A DNA stretch of 64,000 nucleotides from Akkermansia sp. Lineage in GTDB: Bacteria > Verrucomicrobiota > Verrucomicrobiia > Verrucomicrobiales > Akkermansiaceae. The DNA is taken from contig JAFYUT010000076.1 in the NCBI GenBank assembly GCA_017549485.1, forward strand, positions 1 through 64,000, given 5' to 3'. The stretch's first letter is position 1; each line of letters opens with the position of its first letter. The position numbers were made by a program, and so were the translations under genes. The notes beneath the pieces were generated by a model. It made no database searches, had not been told where the DNA came from, and saw only the letters and a list, made by a program, of their open reading frames with translations. Below, one piece after another: positions 28,135 through 37,235 of this stretch.

Positions 28135-29151
28135 ATGAACGATCTCACGAAACCTTTCAAGCGTCTGCCGGTGGCTCTTATCGGTACCGGTTCTTATGTG
28201 CCCGAGACCCGTCTTACCAACTCAGACTTGGAGAAGATGGTGGATACCTCCAACGAATGGATTATTGAGCGTACCGGTATTGAAGAGCGCCGTATTGCAG
28301 CCCCCGGTGAGAAGACGAGCGATATGGCCACGCAAGCAGCCTTGCGCGCTATGGAGTCTGCCGGTGTTACTCCTGAAGAGATTGATTTGATTATCGTCGG
28401 TACGGTGACGCCGGATACTTTTACCCCTTCAACAGCTTGCTATGTGCAGGCCAACATCGGCGCGGTGAATGCCGCTGCTTTTGATATCTCTGCCGCTTGT
28501 TCGGGGTTCCTGTTTGCACTGAAGACTGCTGTGCAGTACATCGGTTGTGGCCAGGCCAGAACGGCACTTATCATTGCTTCCGAAAAGCTCAGCCACATTG
28601 TGAACTGGGAGGATCGCACCACCTGTGTCTTGTTCGGTGACGGTGCAGGGGCTGCCGTGCTGAGAACCGGTACGGGTAAGGAGGGTGACAGCGCAATTTT
28701 GGCATCCGATATCGGCTCTGACGGCACGCTGACTGACTTGCTGATGGTTCCCGGCGGTGGTTCAGCCATCCCCACCACCGAGGAGAATATACACGAGAAG
28801 CTTTACACGCTTGCTATGCGTGGTAATGAGGTGTTCCGCCATGCCGTGGCCCACATGAAAGACTCTGCCTTGTCTTTGATTGAGCGCACAGGCATTAAGC
28901 CCGAGGATGTGGCTTTGGTAGTACCTCACCAAGCTAACCTGCGTATCATTAATGCGGTGGCTCAGCGCTTGGGTATTCCGGTAGAGCGAGTATTCATCAA
29001 CCTGCAGAAGTATGGCAACACCTCCGGTGCTGCTTGTGCCATTGCGTTGGATGAAGCCATTCGCGCCGGTAAAGCCAAGAAGGGCGATATCGTACTGATG
29101 GTCACCTTCGGTGCCGGCCTTACTTGGAGCAGCGCGGCTATCCGCCTGTAA
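28135..29151 (+). CDS. fabH: Beta-ketoacyl-ACP synthase III
   Basis: Encodes 338 residues. FabH starts fatty-acid synthesis by condensing an acyl-CoA primer (often acetyl-CoA) with malonyl-ACP. The Cys-His-Asn triad is visible: Cys in DISAACSGFLFA, His in VPHQANLRI, Asn in YGNTSGAACAI. N-terminal NEWIIERTGIEERR is typical. The start at 28135 is chosen because AAAGGAT lies just upstream; in-frame codons further 5' have no conserved sequence. It stands alone here, not in a plsX-fabD cluster. Confidence 0.95.
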   Translation: MNDLTKPFKRLPVALIGTGSYVPETRLTNSDLEKMVDTSNEWIIERTGIEERRIAAPGEKTSDMATQAALRAMESAGVTPEEIDLIIVGTVTPDTFTPSTACYVQANIGAVNAAAFDISAACSGFLFALKTAVQYIGCGQARTALIIASEKLSHIVNWEDRTTCVLFGDGAGAAVLRTGTGKEGDSAILASDIGSDGTLTDLLMVPGGGSAIPTTEENIHEKLYTLAMRGNEVFRHAVAHMKDSALSLIERTGIKPEDVALVVPHQANLRIINAVAQRLGIPVERVFINLQKYGNTSGAACAIALDEAIRAGKAKKGDIVLMVTFGAGLTWSSAAIRL

Positions 29152-29183
29152 TTCAGGAGAAAACTTTATCAACATACACACAA

Positions 29184-29215
29184 CCGCAGAAACGGGGATG
29201 CCTCCGTTTCTGCGG
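29184..29215 (+). other. Strong stem-loop without T-tract between fabH and mfd
   Basis: A 12-bp perfect stem (CCGCAGAAACGG/CCGTTTCTGCGG) with an 8-base loop lies 32 bp after the fabH stop. No T-run follows; instead TATAGT comes next. It may be an mRNA 3'-end stabiliser or a factor-assisted terminator. Confidence 0.6.
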
Positions 29216-29250
29216 TATAGTCGTATCATCGTGTGCCGAATCCATCCCCG

Positions 29251-32200
29251 ATGCTTCCATCCATTACAGGTTATGTGAGTCGCAATTCTGTTTTCAAGAC
29301 AGAGTTGCAGAGACTGCATGGGGAGGATACTCGGGAAACGCCCTTGATATTCCCGCGCAGTTGTGCTGCATCGTTATCTTTCATTGTGGCGTTGATAGCT
29401 GCTCAAAATAAAGGACAACGCCGCATTTGGGCCGTGGCGGATGCTTTGCCTATGCAAGAGCGCATAGCAGCTGAATTGCCGCTATGGGAAACGGAGGGGA
29501 TATTTGTCCCCGAGCGCGAAATTCATATCAATAATGGCCTGAGCGACCCTGATTTGGCAGCTGAGCGTTTGGAGGCCCTGCGCGCCATCACTGCGGCTTC
29601 CGATAAAACGCGTGTGGTAGTGGTTACTGCTGCGTCTCTTAATCAGCAAGTTCCCGTTTTTTCTGCTGATTCTGCAGCGGCAGTTGTACTGCGTGTGGGG
29701 GATAGCATCTCGCCCGAGACTCTCACCGAAAAGCTCACAGGCTATGGATTTGAGCGTGTAGAGCAAGTGATAGCCCGCAGCCAATGGAGCTTGAGAGGCG
29801 GTATTCTGGATGTATTCCCCCTACAATCCGCATGGCCTCTGCGCTTGGAGTTTTTCGGGGATGAGCTGGAGAGCATACGTGCCTTTGATGTAGACAGCCA
29901 ATTATCGTTCCGTAAATTGAATGAGGCTGAGCTGGTGATGGATGAACCGCCCGCAGACCGCCTGCTGAGAGACCTCATAGCAGAGGAGGATTGGGTGATA
30001 AGTTTGCCCGGTAGTGGAGAACCCGGTAATGTGTTGGTGTTTGACACCCCTCCGGAGGTGGTAGATGTAGTGCCGGAGCTGGACAAGCTCAACGAGAAAG
30101 ACCCGCTGGCATTTTTCGGTACACCATTGGGCTCGTTCGATAGTGGCGATTTCGTGATGCAGGAAGCCCGCCGAGCGATGGCTCGCTTGAGCTTGCAGAA
30201 ATGGAAGGATGAGCAATGGCGTGTCATCATGTTCTTTCCCCACGAGGGTGAAAAACAGCGTTTCGAAGAGATTTGCGGTGAAGATGAGGCATGGACGGCG
30301 GTGCAAAGCAGAGATGGTGACCTGCCGTTCGGGTTCACTGTGCCGGGGGCCAAGTTGGCGGTGTTGTCGGCGGCAGAGATATTCGGGCGCTACACCTCAC
30401 CCCATGCCCGCCGCCACGCAGACCGCGAGGACCGAATGCGGCGTGAGCGTGCGCAAGCTCCGTTGCGCGAGATTGTACCGGGAGATTACGTGGTGCATGC
30501 TGCGCATGGGTTGGGGCGGTTTGAAGGGATTGTCCTGGACGAAAAGAGCGGCGAGCAGGAATTGCACATACACTATACCGGGGGCGTGTTGCTGCGCATT
30601 CCTCTCAGCCAAGGGCACTTGGTTTCCAAATACGTGGGTTTGGGTGCCAAAAAACCTGAGCTTTCCAAACTGGGCGATGCACGTTGGAAACGCGCTTGCC
30701 AAGCAGCAGAGCGAGCCATCCGTGACTACGCCGCCCAGTTGCTGGAGGTACAAGCCGAGCGCGAGAGCAACAATGGCTATGCCCACCCGGCAGACTCATC
30801 ATGGATGTGGCAGTTTGAATCCTCATTCCCCTATCGCGAAACGCCGGATCAATTGAGAGCCATCAATCAATGCAAGGCTGATATGGAATCTCCCCGCCCC
30901 ATGGACCGCCTGATATGCGGTGATGTGGGCTTCGGCAAGACTGAGGTTGCTATACGCGCTGCCTTCAAGTGCGTTACCGGTGGAAAACAAGCGGCAATTC
31001 TGGCGCCCACCACTGTGCTGGCAGACCAACACTACCGCACGTTCCGCAGCCGCATGAGTGAGTATCCTATACGCATAGAATTGCTCAGCCGTTTTACCCC
31101 ACCCAAAAAAGCGGCCGAAATTATTGAGGGGATGCGCAATGGCTCGGTAGATATTGTGGTGGGTACGCACAGGCTTATCTCCAAAAATGTCAATTTCAAA
31201 GATTTGGGGCTTGCGGTCATTGATGAAGAGCAGCGCTTCGGTGTGCGACACAAAGAGCAATTCAAGCGCATGTTCCGCATGGTAGATATGCTCACACTCT
31301 CAGCCACGCCCATTCCCCGTACGCTTTATGTGGCTCTGATGGGAGCGCGGGATATGAGCACTATAGACACCGCCCCGCTTAATCGCCTGCCGGTGCAAAC
31401 GGCTGTATGCCCGTATAATGAGGAGCTGATAACACGCGCCATAGAGCGAGAGCTGGCACGCAACGGCCAAGTCTTTTTCTTGCACAATCGTGTATCTTCT
31501 ATCCATAAAATGGCAGAAACCCTGCAACGCCTCGTCCCCAAAGCCCGCATTGTGGTGGGACACGGCCAAATGGATAAAGGTGATTTAGAGTGCGTGATGC
31601 GAGATTTCATTAATGGTCAGGCAGATATTCTGCTCTCCACCACTATTATTGAAAGCGGTATAGATATCCCCAATGCCAACACCATCATTATAGACCGTGC
31701 AGACCGCTTCGGGTTGGCAGATTTGTACCAGCTGCGCGGGCGTGTGGGCCGTGGCGGACACCGCGCCTACGCATACCTGCTGCTGCCGGAGGGGGCGCTG
31801 TGTACGGGAGATGCCCGCAAACGCGTGGCTGCCATTAAACAATACACCGAGTTGGGCAGCGGCTTTAAAATAGCCATGCGAGATTTGGAGATTCGCGGTG
31901 CAGGTAACTTGTTGGGTACTCAACAAAGTGGGCACATTGCGGCCATCGGGTTTGAGCTGTATTGCCAGTTGCTGCGCCAATCCATAGACCACCTGCAAGG
32001 CAAAGCTCCCGCCATACGCGCCGAGGCTCAGTTTAAGGCCGATTTCCTTTGTGTCAGCGAGGCCGCCATGGCAACTCGTGCCGATGCTGATAAACTCATC
32101 GGCTCTTATGTGCCGTCCGCATGGGTAGAGAGCACGCAAACGCGCATGAGCTGCTACACGCAGCTTGCCAAAGCTATGACCACGGATGATGTGGACGACT

Positions 32201-32445
32201 TGGAGCGCCAATGGACAGACCGTTTCGGCAAGCTACCACGAGAGGCTCGTAACCTACTCATCTGCCACAAAATCAAGATACTTGCCACGCGTCGCAATAT
32301 CTCCCATGTGGAAATTTCTGCACAAAAACTCTTGCTGACCCGTAATAATGACTACATTACGCTGGATCGCAGATTCCCCAGGCTCCAAAAAACAAGGCCG
32401 ACAGACAAACTCTACGAAACACTGAGATTTTTGCAGGAGATGTAA
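29251..32445 (+). CDS. mfd: Transcription-repair coupling factor
   Basis: Encodes 1064 residues from the ATG at 29251. Mfd removes RNA polymerase stalled at lesions and recruits UvrA. In order: UvrB-like UvrA-binding module (SLRGGILDVFPL, LRLEFFGDELESIR), CarD-like RNA-polymerase-interaction domain (IVPGDYVVHAAHGLGRFEG), RecG-like translocase with Walker A GDVGFGKTEVAIRAAF, DEEQ box (VIDEEQRFGVRHKEQFK) and RGRVGRGG, then the C-terminal TRCF domain. It is slightly shorter than E. coli Mfd (about 1150), mostly at the N-terminus. A GTG at 29233, eleven bases after TATAGT, is an alternative start. Confidence 0.95.
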   Translation: MLPSITGYVSRNSVFKTELQRLHGEDTRETPLIFPRSCAASLSFIVALIAAQNKGQRRIWAVADALPMQERIAAELPLWETEGIFVPEREIHINNGLSDPDLAAERLEALRAITAASDKTRVVVVTAASLNQQVPVFSADSAAAVVLRVGDSISPETLTEKLTGYGFERVEQVIARSQWSLRGGILDVFPLQSAWPLRLEFFGDELESIRAFDVDSQLSFRKLNEAELVMDEPPADRLLRDLIAEEDWVISLPGSGEPGNVLVFDTPPEVVDVVPELDKLNEKDPLAFFGTPLGSFDSGDFVMQEARRAMARLSLQKWKDEQWRVIMFFPHEGEKQRFEEICGEDEAWTAVQSRDGDLPFGFTVPGAKLAVLSAAEIFGRYTSPHARRHADREDRMRRERAQAPLREIVPGDYVVHAAHGLGRFEGIVLDEKSGEQELHIHYTGGVLLRIPLSQGHLVSKYVGLGAKKPELSKLGDARWKRACQAAERAIRDYAAQLLEVQAERESNNGYAHPADSSWMWQFESSFPYRETPDQLRAINQCKADMESPRPMDRLICGDVGFGKTEVAIRAAFKCVTGGKQAAILAPTTVLADQHYRTFRSRMSEYPIRIELLSRFTPPKKAAEIIEGMRNGSVDIVVGTHRLISKNVNFKDLGLAVIDEEQRFGVRHKEQFKRMFRMVDMLTLSATPIPRTLYVALMGARDMSTIDTAPLNRLPVQTAVCPYNEELITRAIERELARNGQVFFLHNRVSSIHKMAETLQRLVPKARIVVGHGQMDKGDLECVMRDFINGQADILLSTTIIESGIDIPNANTIIIDRADRFGLADLYQLRGRVGRGGHRAYAYLLLPEGALCTGDARKRVAAIKQYTELGSGFKIAMRDLEIRGAGNLLGTQQSGHIAAIGFELYCQLLRQSIDHLQGKAPAIRAEAQFKADFLCVSEAAMATRADADKLIGSYVPSAWVESTQTRMSCYTQLAKAMTTDDVDDLERQWTDRFGKLPREARNLLICHKIKILATRRNISHVEISAQKLLLTRNNDYITLDRRFPRLQKTRPTDKLYETLRFLQEM

Positions 32446-32468
32446 GTGCTTTGCTGCGCCGGGTAGGT

Positions 32469-32840
32469 TTAATACTCATCCCCACCATGCAGACTTTGCT
32501 CGATGGGCACATACGCAACCGTTACCTCGGTAATGCCGGTATGAGGGTAAACAATAGTATTGCCTCCCATCGCAGCAGCGCGGCGTTTAATAGCCTGCAT
32601 CATGGCCTCGTTATCAAATTGCAATACGGCGTTGTCATGAACGAAAAAACGCCCTACGATAATGGCATGGGGATTATCCGGCAGCATGGGTAAAAACTCT
32701 ACCTCATACACCTCTACATGTGGGCGTTCGCCCATGATGGGGTCCGGCACAACCTCCCATTTTTTGACGATGCTCGGCTCCCCATTCTGAGAGCAGCTCA
32801 GCAGGGCAAGGGCGGGCAGAATCATCAGCAGTTTCTTCAT
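32469..32840 (-). CDS. Small lipoprotein, 123 aa
   Basis: Encodes 123 residues with a lipoprotein signal MKKLLMILPALALLSC (lipobox LLSC, mature SQNGEPS). The mature part is a compact domain of about 105 residues with QAIKRRAAAMGGNTIVYPH, which resembles the short secreted YbjQ/DUF-type 'heavy-metal-binding-like' folds only loosely. The start at 32840 is the ATG of the signal; seven in-frame codons upstream are ignored. It follows the small 32858-33118 gene by 17 bp and is probably co-transcribed. Confidence 0.72.
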   Translation of the reverse strand: MKKLLMILPALALLSCSQNGEPSIVKKWEVVPDPIMGERPHVEVYEVEFLPMLPDNPHAIIVGRFFVHDNAVLQFDNEAMMQAIKRRAAAMGGNTIVYPHTGITEVTVAYVPIEQSLHGGDEY

Positions 32841-32857
32841 GGTGAACTTTTCCGTTA

Positions 32858-33118
32858 TCAATAATCTTCTGCTGACTCAAACAGACAGCGAAATACCGCA
32901 CAACCATCGGTCAATAAATCTACGATGATATGCTCCGCTGTTATTTGGACGCGGTATGCATCATAATCCGTAGGGGGAGCGGGCCGAAAACGGCGGGATT
33001 TCTCGGGAGAAAGCACCGCTGAACGCAGAACACATACCAACCGTGAGTTGCGCATTTGGCGCATCTCGGCATAATTCGATATTGGTAATCGCAGGGTTGG
33101 TACATTTGTTTTGCTCAC
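32858..33118 (-). CDS. Small hypothetical protein, 86 aa, likely GTG start
   Basis: Encodes 86 residues if translation begins at the GTG at 33118 (M-SKTNVPTLRLP). An in-frame TTG at 33127 lies inside the -10 box and cannot be used by that transcript; an ATG at 33064 is a possible shorter start. The sequence has basic and hydrophobic stretches (MRNSRLVCVLRSAVLS; VQITAEHIIVDLLTDGCAVF) and no recognised domain. The strong promoter just upstream, with its -10 box seven bases before the GTG, supports a real leaderless gene ahead of the lipoprotein. Confidence 0.5.
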   Translation of the reverse strand: MSKTNVPTLRLPISNYAEMRQMRNSRLVCVLRSAVLSPEKSRRFRPAPPTDYDAYRVQITAEHIIVDLLTDGCAVFRCLFESAEDY

Positions 33119-33125
33119 GCGCTTC

Positions 33126-33153
33126 AATATACATTATTTGTATGTTTTGTCAA
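33126..33153 (-). promoter_or_regulatory. Sigma-70 promoter of the 32469-33118 pair
   Basis: On the minus strand a perfect TTGACA (33148-33153), a 16-bp spacer, and TATATT (33126-33131). Confidence 0.7.
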
Positions 33154-33316
33154 GTCACATCGGATAAAAATATGTCCCTTTATTTCTCTTGTTATTGCCC
33201 CCTTGCAAAAAAACATTAAGCTTGTAAACGGAAGACATAAGAGTCCGGATAATTGCCGTGTACGGTGGTATGAACGGCAGCCGCCTACGCCGGGTTTTCT
33301 GTATTAGGAGGAGGCC

Positions 33317-33922
33317 TTAATCTTCTTTTATTTTCAGGGCTTTGCCCAGCTCATTGGCCATGTGAGAGTAATGGCGCTGTCCCAGAGGTTTACAGATGGG
33401 GTGGCAGTAGGGCATGCCCTCGCTCAGGCGGGCGAGTTCATTGCCTTGGGCATCTAAAAAGATGTAGTGGTCGCGTTCATTGAAGCTGCCATAAATGTCA
33501 ATATCCGGGCGTAGCTCCATGTCCAGCCATTGCGGGGCCGTAGCCCAGCGGGCAACGAGGGCTTGAGCCTCCGGTGTCATGGGGGTAGGGGCTGTGCGGG
33601 TGATGGTCATTTTCTTTTGCCAATGGTCGCTTGGGTCGGTGGCCCTCGTTCTCTCCAATCTCACATGGGTTGCTTTTTGCATGGCGGAGAGCAGAGTGCT
33701 GCGCACAGTGTCACTCATGGGCCTTGCGGCGTATAGGGGGGTATTGTTGGCCTCGGGCATGTGGTTTACCGCTTTTTCCGGATTCTCCGGGTAAACCTCC
33801 TCCGGCATCAGCGGTACCATGTTGTTCTTTTTGACACATTCATAGTATGCCCTTTCTTCTGCATTGAAGAGAGAACATCCATTCAGTAGCAACAATAAGG
33901 GAAGCAGGGCTATGAGTCGCAT
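33317..33922 (-). CDS. Lipoprotein, 201 aa
   Basis: Encodes 201 residues. The signal is MRLIALLPLLLLLNGC with lipobox LNGC, followed by SLFNAEERAYYECV. The C-terminal half has a beta-rich stretch (DIDIYGSFNERDHYIFLDAQ) and two Cys-Pro-like spots (GMPYCHPICKPLG). No family recognised. It starts four bases after the MenD-like gene, so it is the last gene of the 33317-37073 operon. The frame is open further upstream inside the MenD-like gene, but the lipoprotein signal fixes the start. Confidence 0.75.
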   Translation of the reverse strand: MRLIALLPLLLLLNGCSLFNAEERAYYECVKKNNMVPLMPEEVYPENPEKAVNHMPEANNTPLYAARPMSDTVRSTLLSAMQKATHVRLERTRATDPSDHWQKKMTITRTAPTPMTPEAQALVARWATAPQWLDMELRPDIDIYGSFNERDHYIFLDAQGNELARLSEGMPYCHPICKPLGQRHYSHMANELGKALKIKED

Positions 33923-33926
33923 GGTA

Positions 33927-35483
33927 CTATAAACTGGCGTTAAAGGCGCGGGTTTGGTCCGGATCGGGGATGATATCGAGCAGGGCAAAGGCATTATCCT
34001 CCAGTGAATCGAGAATCTCGAAATCCGCCTCACTGTGTACGGCGTAGTATTCTGCACCCCACAGGTGGGCAAGCTCTTTCATATCAAAGACCGGGGGCTG
34101 TACCATGAGCCGTTGCAGTTCGTCATCCATGCCGGGGGTGTAGGCTTTGCCGGCGCCCTCGTTGTTCAACACGGCAACCACTCGTTTGCAGGGGGGCAAT
34201 TGGGGCAGCATGGAGGCCGCTGCGCAATCACGCAGCAGAGAGAGGTCTCCCGTAAGGCAGCAGGCGTATTCAGCATCGGTGCTGTTCGCCAAGAATGCAG
34301 ATACCGTGCCGTCTGCTCCGCCCGTGCCGTTGTTGGCGCGCAGATAGACGGTGGAGATATTGGTTTGGGCGTAGCGGTTCCAGAGCTGAATGGTGGTGGC
34401 ACTACCCAAGCTGATGACATCTGCAATACCGGCGTGGTTAGAGAAGTATCGCACCATGGCGGCATCGCTCTCGGGGTAGGCAAGCAACAGCTCTTCCAAT
34501 CTCCCGCAATAACGGCGACTGCGCGGCAGCAGCCGCTCTGTATCGCCGGTGTGGGGGATATCCCCCAATGCTTTCATCACCTGCTCGGGCTCGCCCTCAA
34601 TTACAATGCTGTCACGGCAAAGTCCTGAAAAACCGGTGCGGGTAATGGAGTATACCTGCGTTTCGGGCATCTCCTCCAGCGCGCTCCAGAACTCACAGGT
34701 GGGCACATCGCCCACGCGTAACACGTAGCGGGGCGGGGTTTGTAAAAGGATGCTATCAGCCCCGTGTAGCATGAAAGCCGATAATTCTTCGCGCAGGCCG
34801 CTGGCGGCATCTGCCACTACGGGAACTCTCAGGGTGCGGGCCAACCACAGAACAGGCTCTTGCTCGGTAGGCTCAAGCCCGCCGATGAGCAGCACCAGCC
34901 CCTCATAAGCGTGAAAACGCAGCATTTGCGCCAAATCTGCCACAGAGCCGCGAAAACGCGGTGCTTTAGGCACATCTCCCAACTGTAACCCACTGTAATC
35001 AACACCGTAGGTGGGTGTTTCATTAAGATGCAGATTGATGTGTACGGGGAACCCCTCTGAGGCCATGCTCACCATATCGGGCAATGCTGCCACGGGACAA
35101 GGCAATTGAAGCTCCATGGTAGGGGCATACATGCCGAAGAGACCTTCTGTTTCAATATGGCCGGGCGCCCCGCAGCCCCCGGCGTTTTCGCGGTCGGCTA
35201 CCGTCACGATGATGAGCGGGCGGCGTTGGTAGTAGGCCTCTACCACGGCCGGTGTAAGTGCGGTGGCCGATGCGCCGTCTCCGGCAACCACTACCACAGG
35301 ACGCCCCGTGGCTTGAATGCGCCCCAGCGCAAAGTAGGCGGCCGTGCGTTCATCGGCCTGGCTCCAGCGGTGAATGTATGGACAATCGGCCAACCCTGTG
35401 AGCAAGGTGGCATTTTGTCTGCCGGGGCAGCATACCCACTCGGCTATGCCGGCGGTGGTGAAACTTGTGATAAGGTTTTTCAT
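33927..35483 (-). CDS. menD: MenD-like thiamine-diphosphate enzyme (SEPHCHC synthase candidate)
   Basis: Encodes 518 residues. The three-domain ThDP layout resembles MenD, which joins 2-oxoglutarate and isochorismate in menaquinone synthesis. The PYR domain has CCPGRQNATLL, the ThDP-contacting Glu in WSQADERTAAYFALGRIQA, and PVVVVAGDGASATALTPAVVEA. The PP domain has RANNGTGGADGTVSAFLANS and GDLSLLRD in the place of the metal/ThDP GDxS motif. Usual MenD motifs (PGSRS; SNRGASGIDG) are only partly kept and no other men genes are nearby, so a related ThDP enzyme remains possible. The ATG at 35483 opens MKNLITSFTTAG; longer starts run into sanA. Confidence 0.6.
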   Translation of the reverse strand: MKNLITSFTTAGIAEWVCCPGRQNATLLTGLADCPYIHRWSQADERTAAYFALGRIQATGRPVVVVAGDGASATALTPAVVEAYYQRRPLIIVTVADRENAGGCGAPGHIETEGLFGMYAPTMELQLPCPVAALPDMVSMASEGFPVHINLHLNETPTYGVDYSGLQLGDVPKAPRFRGSVADLAQMLRFHAYEGLVLLIGGLEPTEQEPVLWLARTLRVPVVADAASGLREELSAFMLHGADSILLQTPPRYVLRVGDVPTCEFWSALEEMPETQVYSITRTGFSGLCRDSIVIEGEPEQVMKALGDIPHTGDTERLLPRSRRYCGRLEELLLAYPESDAAMVRYFSNHAGIADVISLGSATTIQLWNRYAQTNISTVYLRANNGTGGADGTVSAFLANSTDAEYACCLTGDLSLLRDCAAASMLPQLPPCKRVVAVLNNEGAGKAYTPGMDDELQRLMVQPPVFDMKELAHLWGAEYYAVHSEADFEILDSLEDNAFALLDIIPDPDQTRAFNASL

Positions 35484-35493
35484 GGCAAAGAGG

Positions 35494-36207
35494 TCAGTAA
35501 GGGAGAGAAAGTTTATCACCCATGTGGGTGGGTTTGCGGCCACTGAGCAGGTCGTACACCATGGAGACTCGTGCACCGCGCTCACGAATCCATGCACGGA
35601 ACTGAGCCGAGTAGGTAATGGGTTTGAGCGGGGCATTGATGCCCTCTGCCGGAATATCCAGATAATTGGCAATGGTAACGGCGCGGCTTACATGGGCCGG
35701 TTGGCTGACGATAATGAGCTTATCTGCCCCGAAAATGTGTTTGGCTCGGTATACGGAGTCATAGGTGCATAACCCTGCGTGGTCTCTCACGATGCGCTCT
35801 TTGGGAACCCCCAACTCTATGAGAGACTTCTCCATATCCGCGGGCTCATTGTAGTATTTTTCTCGGTTATCTCCGGATACGATGATGCAGCGCACTTTGC
35901 CCGATTTCCACAGCTCTGCCGCGGCTTGCATGCGCCCCAAAAAGTAATAATTCGGGCGTTTGCCTATGTACTTAGTGCATCCCAGCACCAGCCCCACGGC
36001 ATCGGCAGATTCGCATGATTGCGGGGTGTCGTGGCATGAGGTAGCCGTACTCAGCGTGGTCCAGGTTTCGGCCACGGCTACACACAGCATCCCCATCAAT
36101 AAAATGCACAGCACCGGGCATATCAGTATGCGCAATACCTTGCGCACTACGAGCAAGCCCTTGAGCATGCGTGGGGAGGTGCTGCATTTTCTGATAAACC
36201 CGGACAT
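35494..36207 (-). CDS. SanA/YdcF-type (DUF218) membrane-anchored protein
   Basis: Encodes 237 residues. One N-terminal hydrophobic helix (residues 25-47) anchors a periplasmic DUF218 domain with the family's features: DAVGLVLGCTK, the Arg-rich YYFLGRMQAAAELWKSG, IIVSGDNR, TYDSVYRAKHIFG and IIVSQPAHVSRAV. E. coli SanA affects envelope barrier function; the chemistry of the family is unsettled. It lies 17 bp after the mutarotase gene and 10 bp before the MenD-like gene. A shorter start at the ATG of MLKGLLVV is possible. Confidence 0.85.
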   Translation of the reverse strand: MSGFIRKCSTSPRMLKGLLVVRKVLRILICPVLCILLMGMLCVAVAETWTTLSTATSCHDTPQSCESADAVGLVLGCTKYIGKRPNYYFLGRMQAAAELWKSGKVRCIIVSGDNREKYYNEPADMEKSLIELGVPKERIVRDHAGLCTYDSVYRAKHIFGADKLIIVSQPAHVSRAVTIANYLDIPAEGINAPLKPITYSAQFRAWIRERGARVSMVYDLLSGRKPTHMGDKLSLPY

Positions 36208-36224
36208 GTTGCTAGGGGGGGGCG

Positions 36225-37073
36225 TCAGCGGATGGACACTACCTGAATACGGGTGGTGAGGCGGTGGGTTTCTCCACAGCGCAACATCAGGTTTTCTGCC
36301 GGTACGGCGGTTGTCTCTACTGCCAAGAATCCGCGGGAGGCTGCTGCACCCAAATCGCCCATGTCGGCAGCCAGTTTTTCACCGGGATTCCATACCACGG
36401 AAGAGCCGGAACCTGCGCGGAAGATGTTGATGCTGCGCTCCCAAGCGGGGTCGTGAATGGTAATAAGCTGCTCCTCGGGGACGGGGTGGTAAATGCGGTC
36501 GATATGTCCGGCGGGGATGAGCGGGTCTTCGCAATGCGGTATGGCATCGTCAGCGTATTCGGTGAAGGCGCATTCCTCTAAGCCAGTTACGGCTACGGTT
36601 TCGTAGTCGCTCACGGCAAAATAGGTGTGCATAGCGGCTGAGAACGGCATGGTGCGTTGCACATCCAGAGTAAGCAGGCTCAACACCAGCTCTGTTCCCA
36701 GCTCAATGATAAGGGCTCCGCTGGGCATCAGCTCTTGAGTGGGGGGCAAGGCCAGCACAATGCGCACCGTGCCGTCCTCCAGCTCCTCGGTGCTGGCGTG
36801 TTGCCACAAAGCTGTGCGGGCAATGCCGTGAGAGGGCTGGGTGGCGTCCTCCGTATTCTTGCCGAACCACGGCCAACAGATGGGAATACCGCCACGCAAG
36901 GCTTTACCCTGTTGGAACACGGCCTGCGGGCTCATGAATATCACCGGCATGTGCCCGGTGGGGGTCCATTGCAGCACGTGGCCACCATACAGTGAAATCT
37001 CAGCAGAACACAAGGCTGTCTCTACTCGCAGAATCGGGAAATCTTGTCCGTGGGGGTATTCCGTTGTAACCAT
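36225..37073 (-). CDS. D-hexose-6-phosphate mutarotase (YeaD-like aldose epimerase)
   Basis: Encodes 282 residues. The galactose-mutarotase beta-sandwich is recognisable: YGGHVLQWTP, RGGIPICWPWFG, PSHGIARTALWQ, MHTYFAVSDYE and VVWNPGEKLAADMGD, typical of the YeaD/YMR099C group that interconverts anomers of hexose-6-phosphates. The catalytic His (HG-ARTALW) and Glu regions are present. It is the first gene of the minus-strand operon ending at 33317, behind a TCGACA-17-TAGGAT promoter. Confidence 0.88.
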   Translation of the reverse strand: MVTTEYPHGQDFPILRVETALCSAEISLYGGHVLQWTPTGHMPVIFMSPQAVFQQGKALRGGIPICWPWFGKNTEDATQPSHGIARTALWQHASTEELEDGTVRIVLALPPTQELMPSGALIIELGTELVLSLLTLDVQRTMPFSAAMHTYFAVSDYETVAVTGLEECAFTEYADDAIPHCEDPLIPAGHIDRIYHPVPEEQLITIHDPAWERSINIFRAGSGSSVVWNPGEKLAADMGDLGAAASRGFLAVETTAVPAENLMLRCGETHRLTTRIQVVSIR

Positions 37074-37096
37074 ATCTGTTTGTCTTTACGCGCCTA

Positions 37097-37125
37097 ATCC
37101 TACCAGAATGCACCCTTACTGTCGA
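37097..37125 (-). promoter_or_regulatory. Sigma-70 promoter of the mutarotase-sanA-menD operon
   Basis: On the minus strand TCGACA (37120-37125), a 17-bp spacer, and TAGGAT (37097-37102), giving a leader of about 16 bases. Confidence 0.6.
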
Positions 37126-37199
37126 GTAAAAATCCGTACAGTTTCAAGACTGATTAAAAAGGCGACTGTATCATCCGTAACCGTTGGGAGGATTTGAGC

Positions 37200-37228
37200 T
37201 TGAAATGCAGGGGCGAATATGTTATATG
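37200..37228 (+). promoter_or_regulatory. Sigma-70 promoter of the 37236-38120 gene
   Basis: TTGAAA (37200-37205), a 17-bp spacer, and TATATG (37223-37228). The -10 box ends seven bases before the ATG, predicting a leaderless mRNA. Confidence 0.55.
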
Positions 37229-37235
37229 AGCAAGC

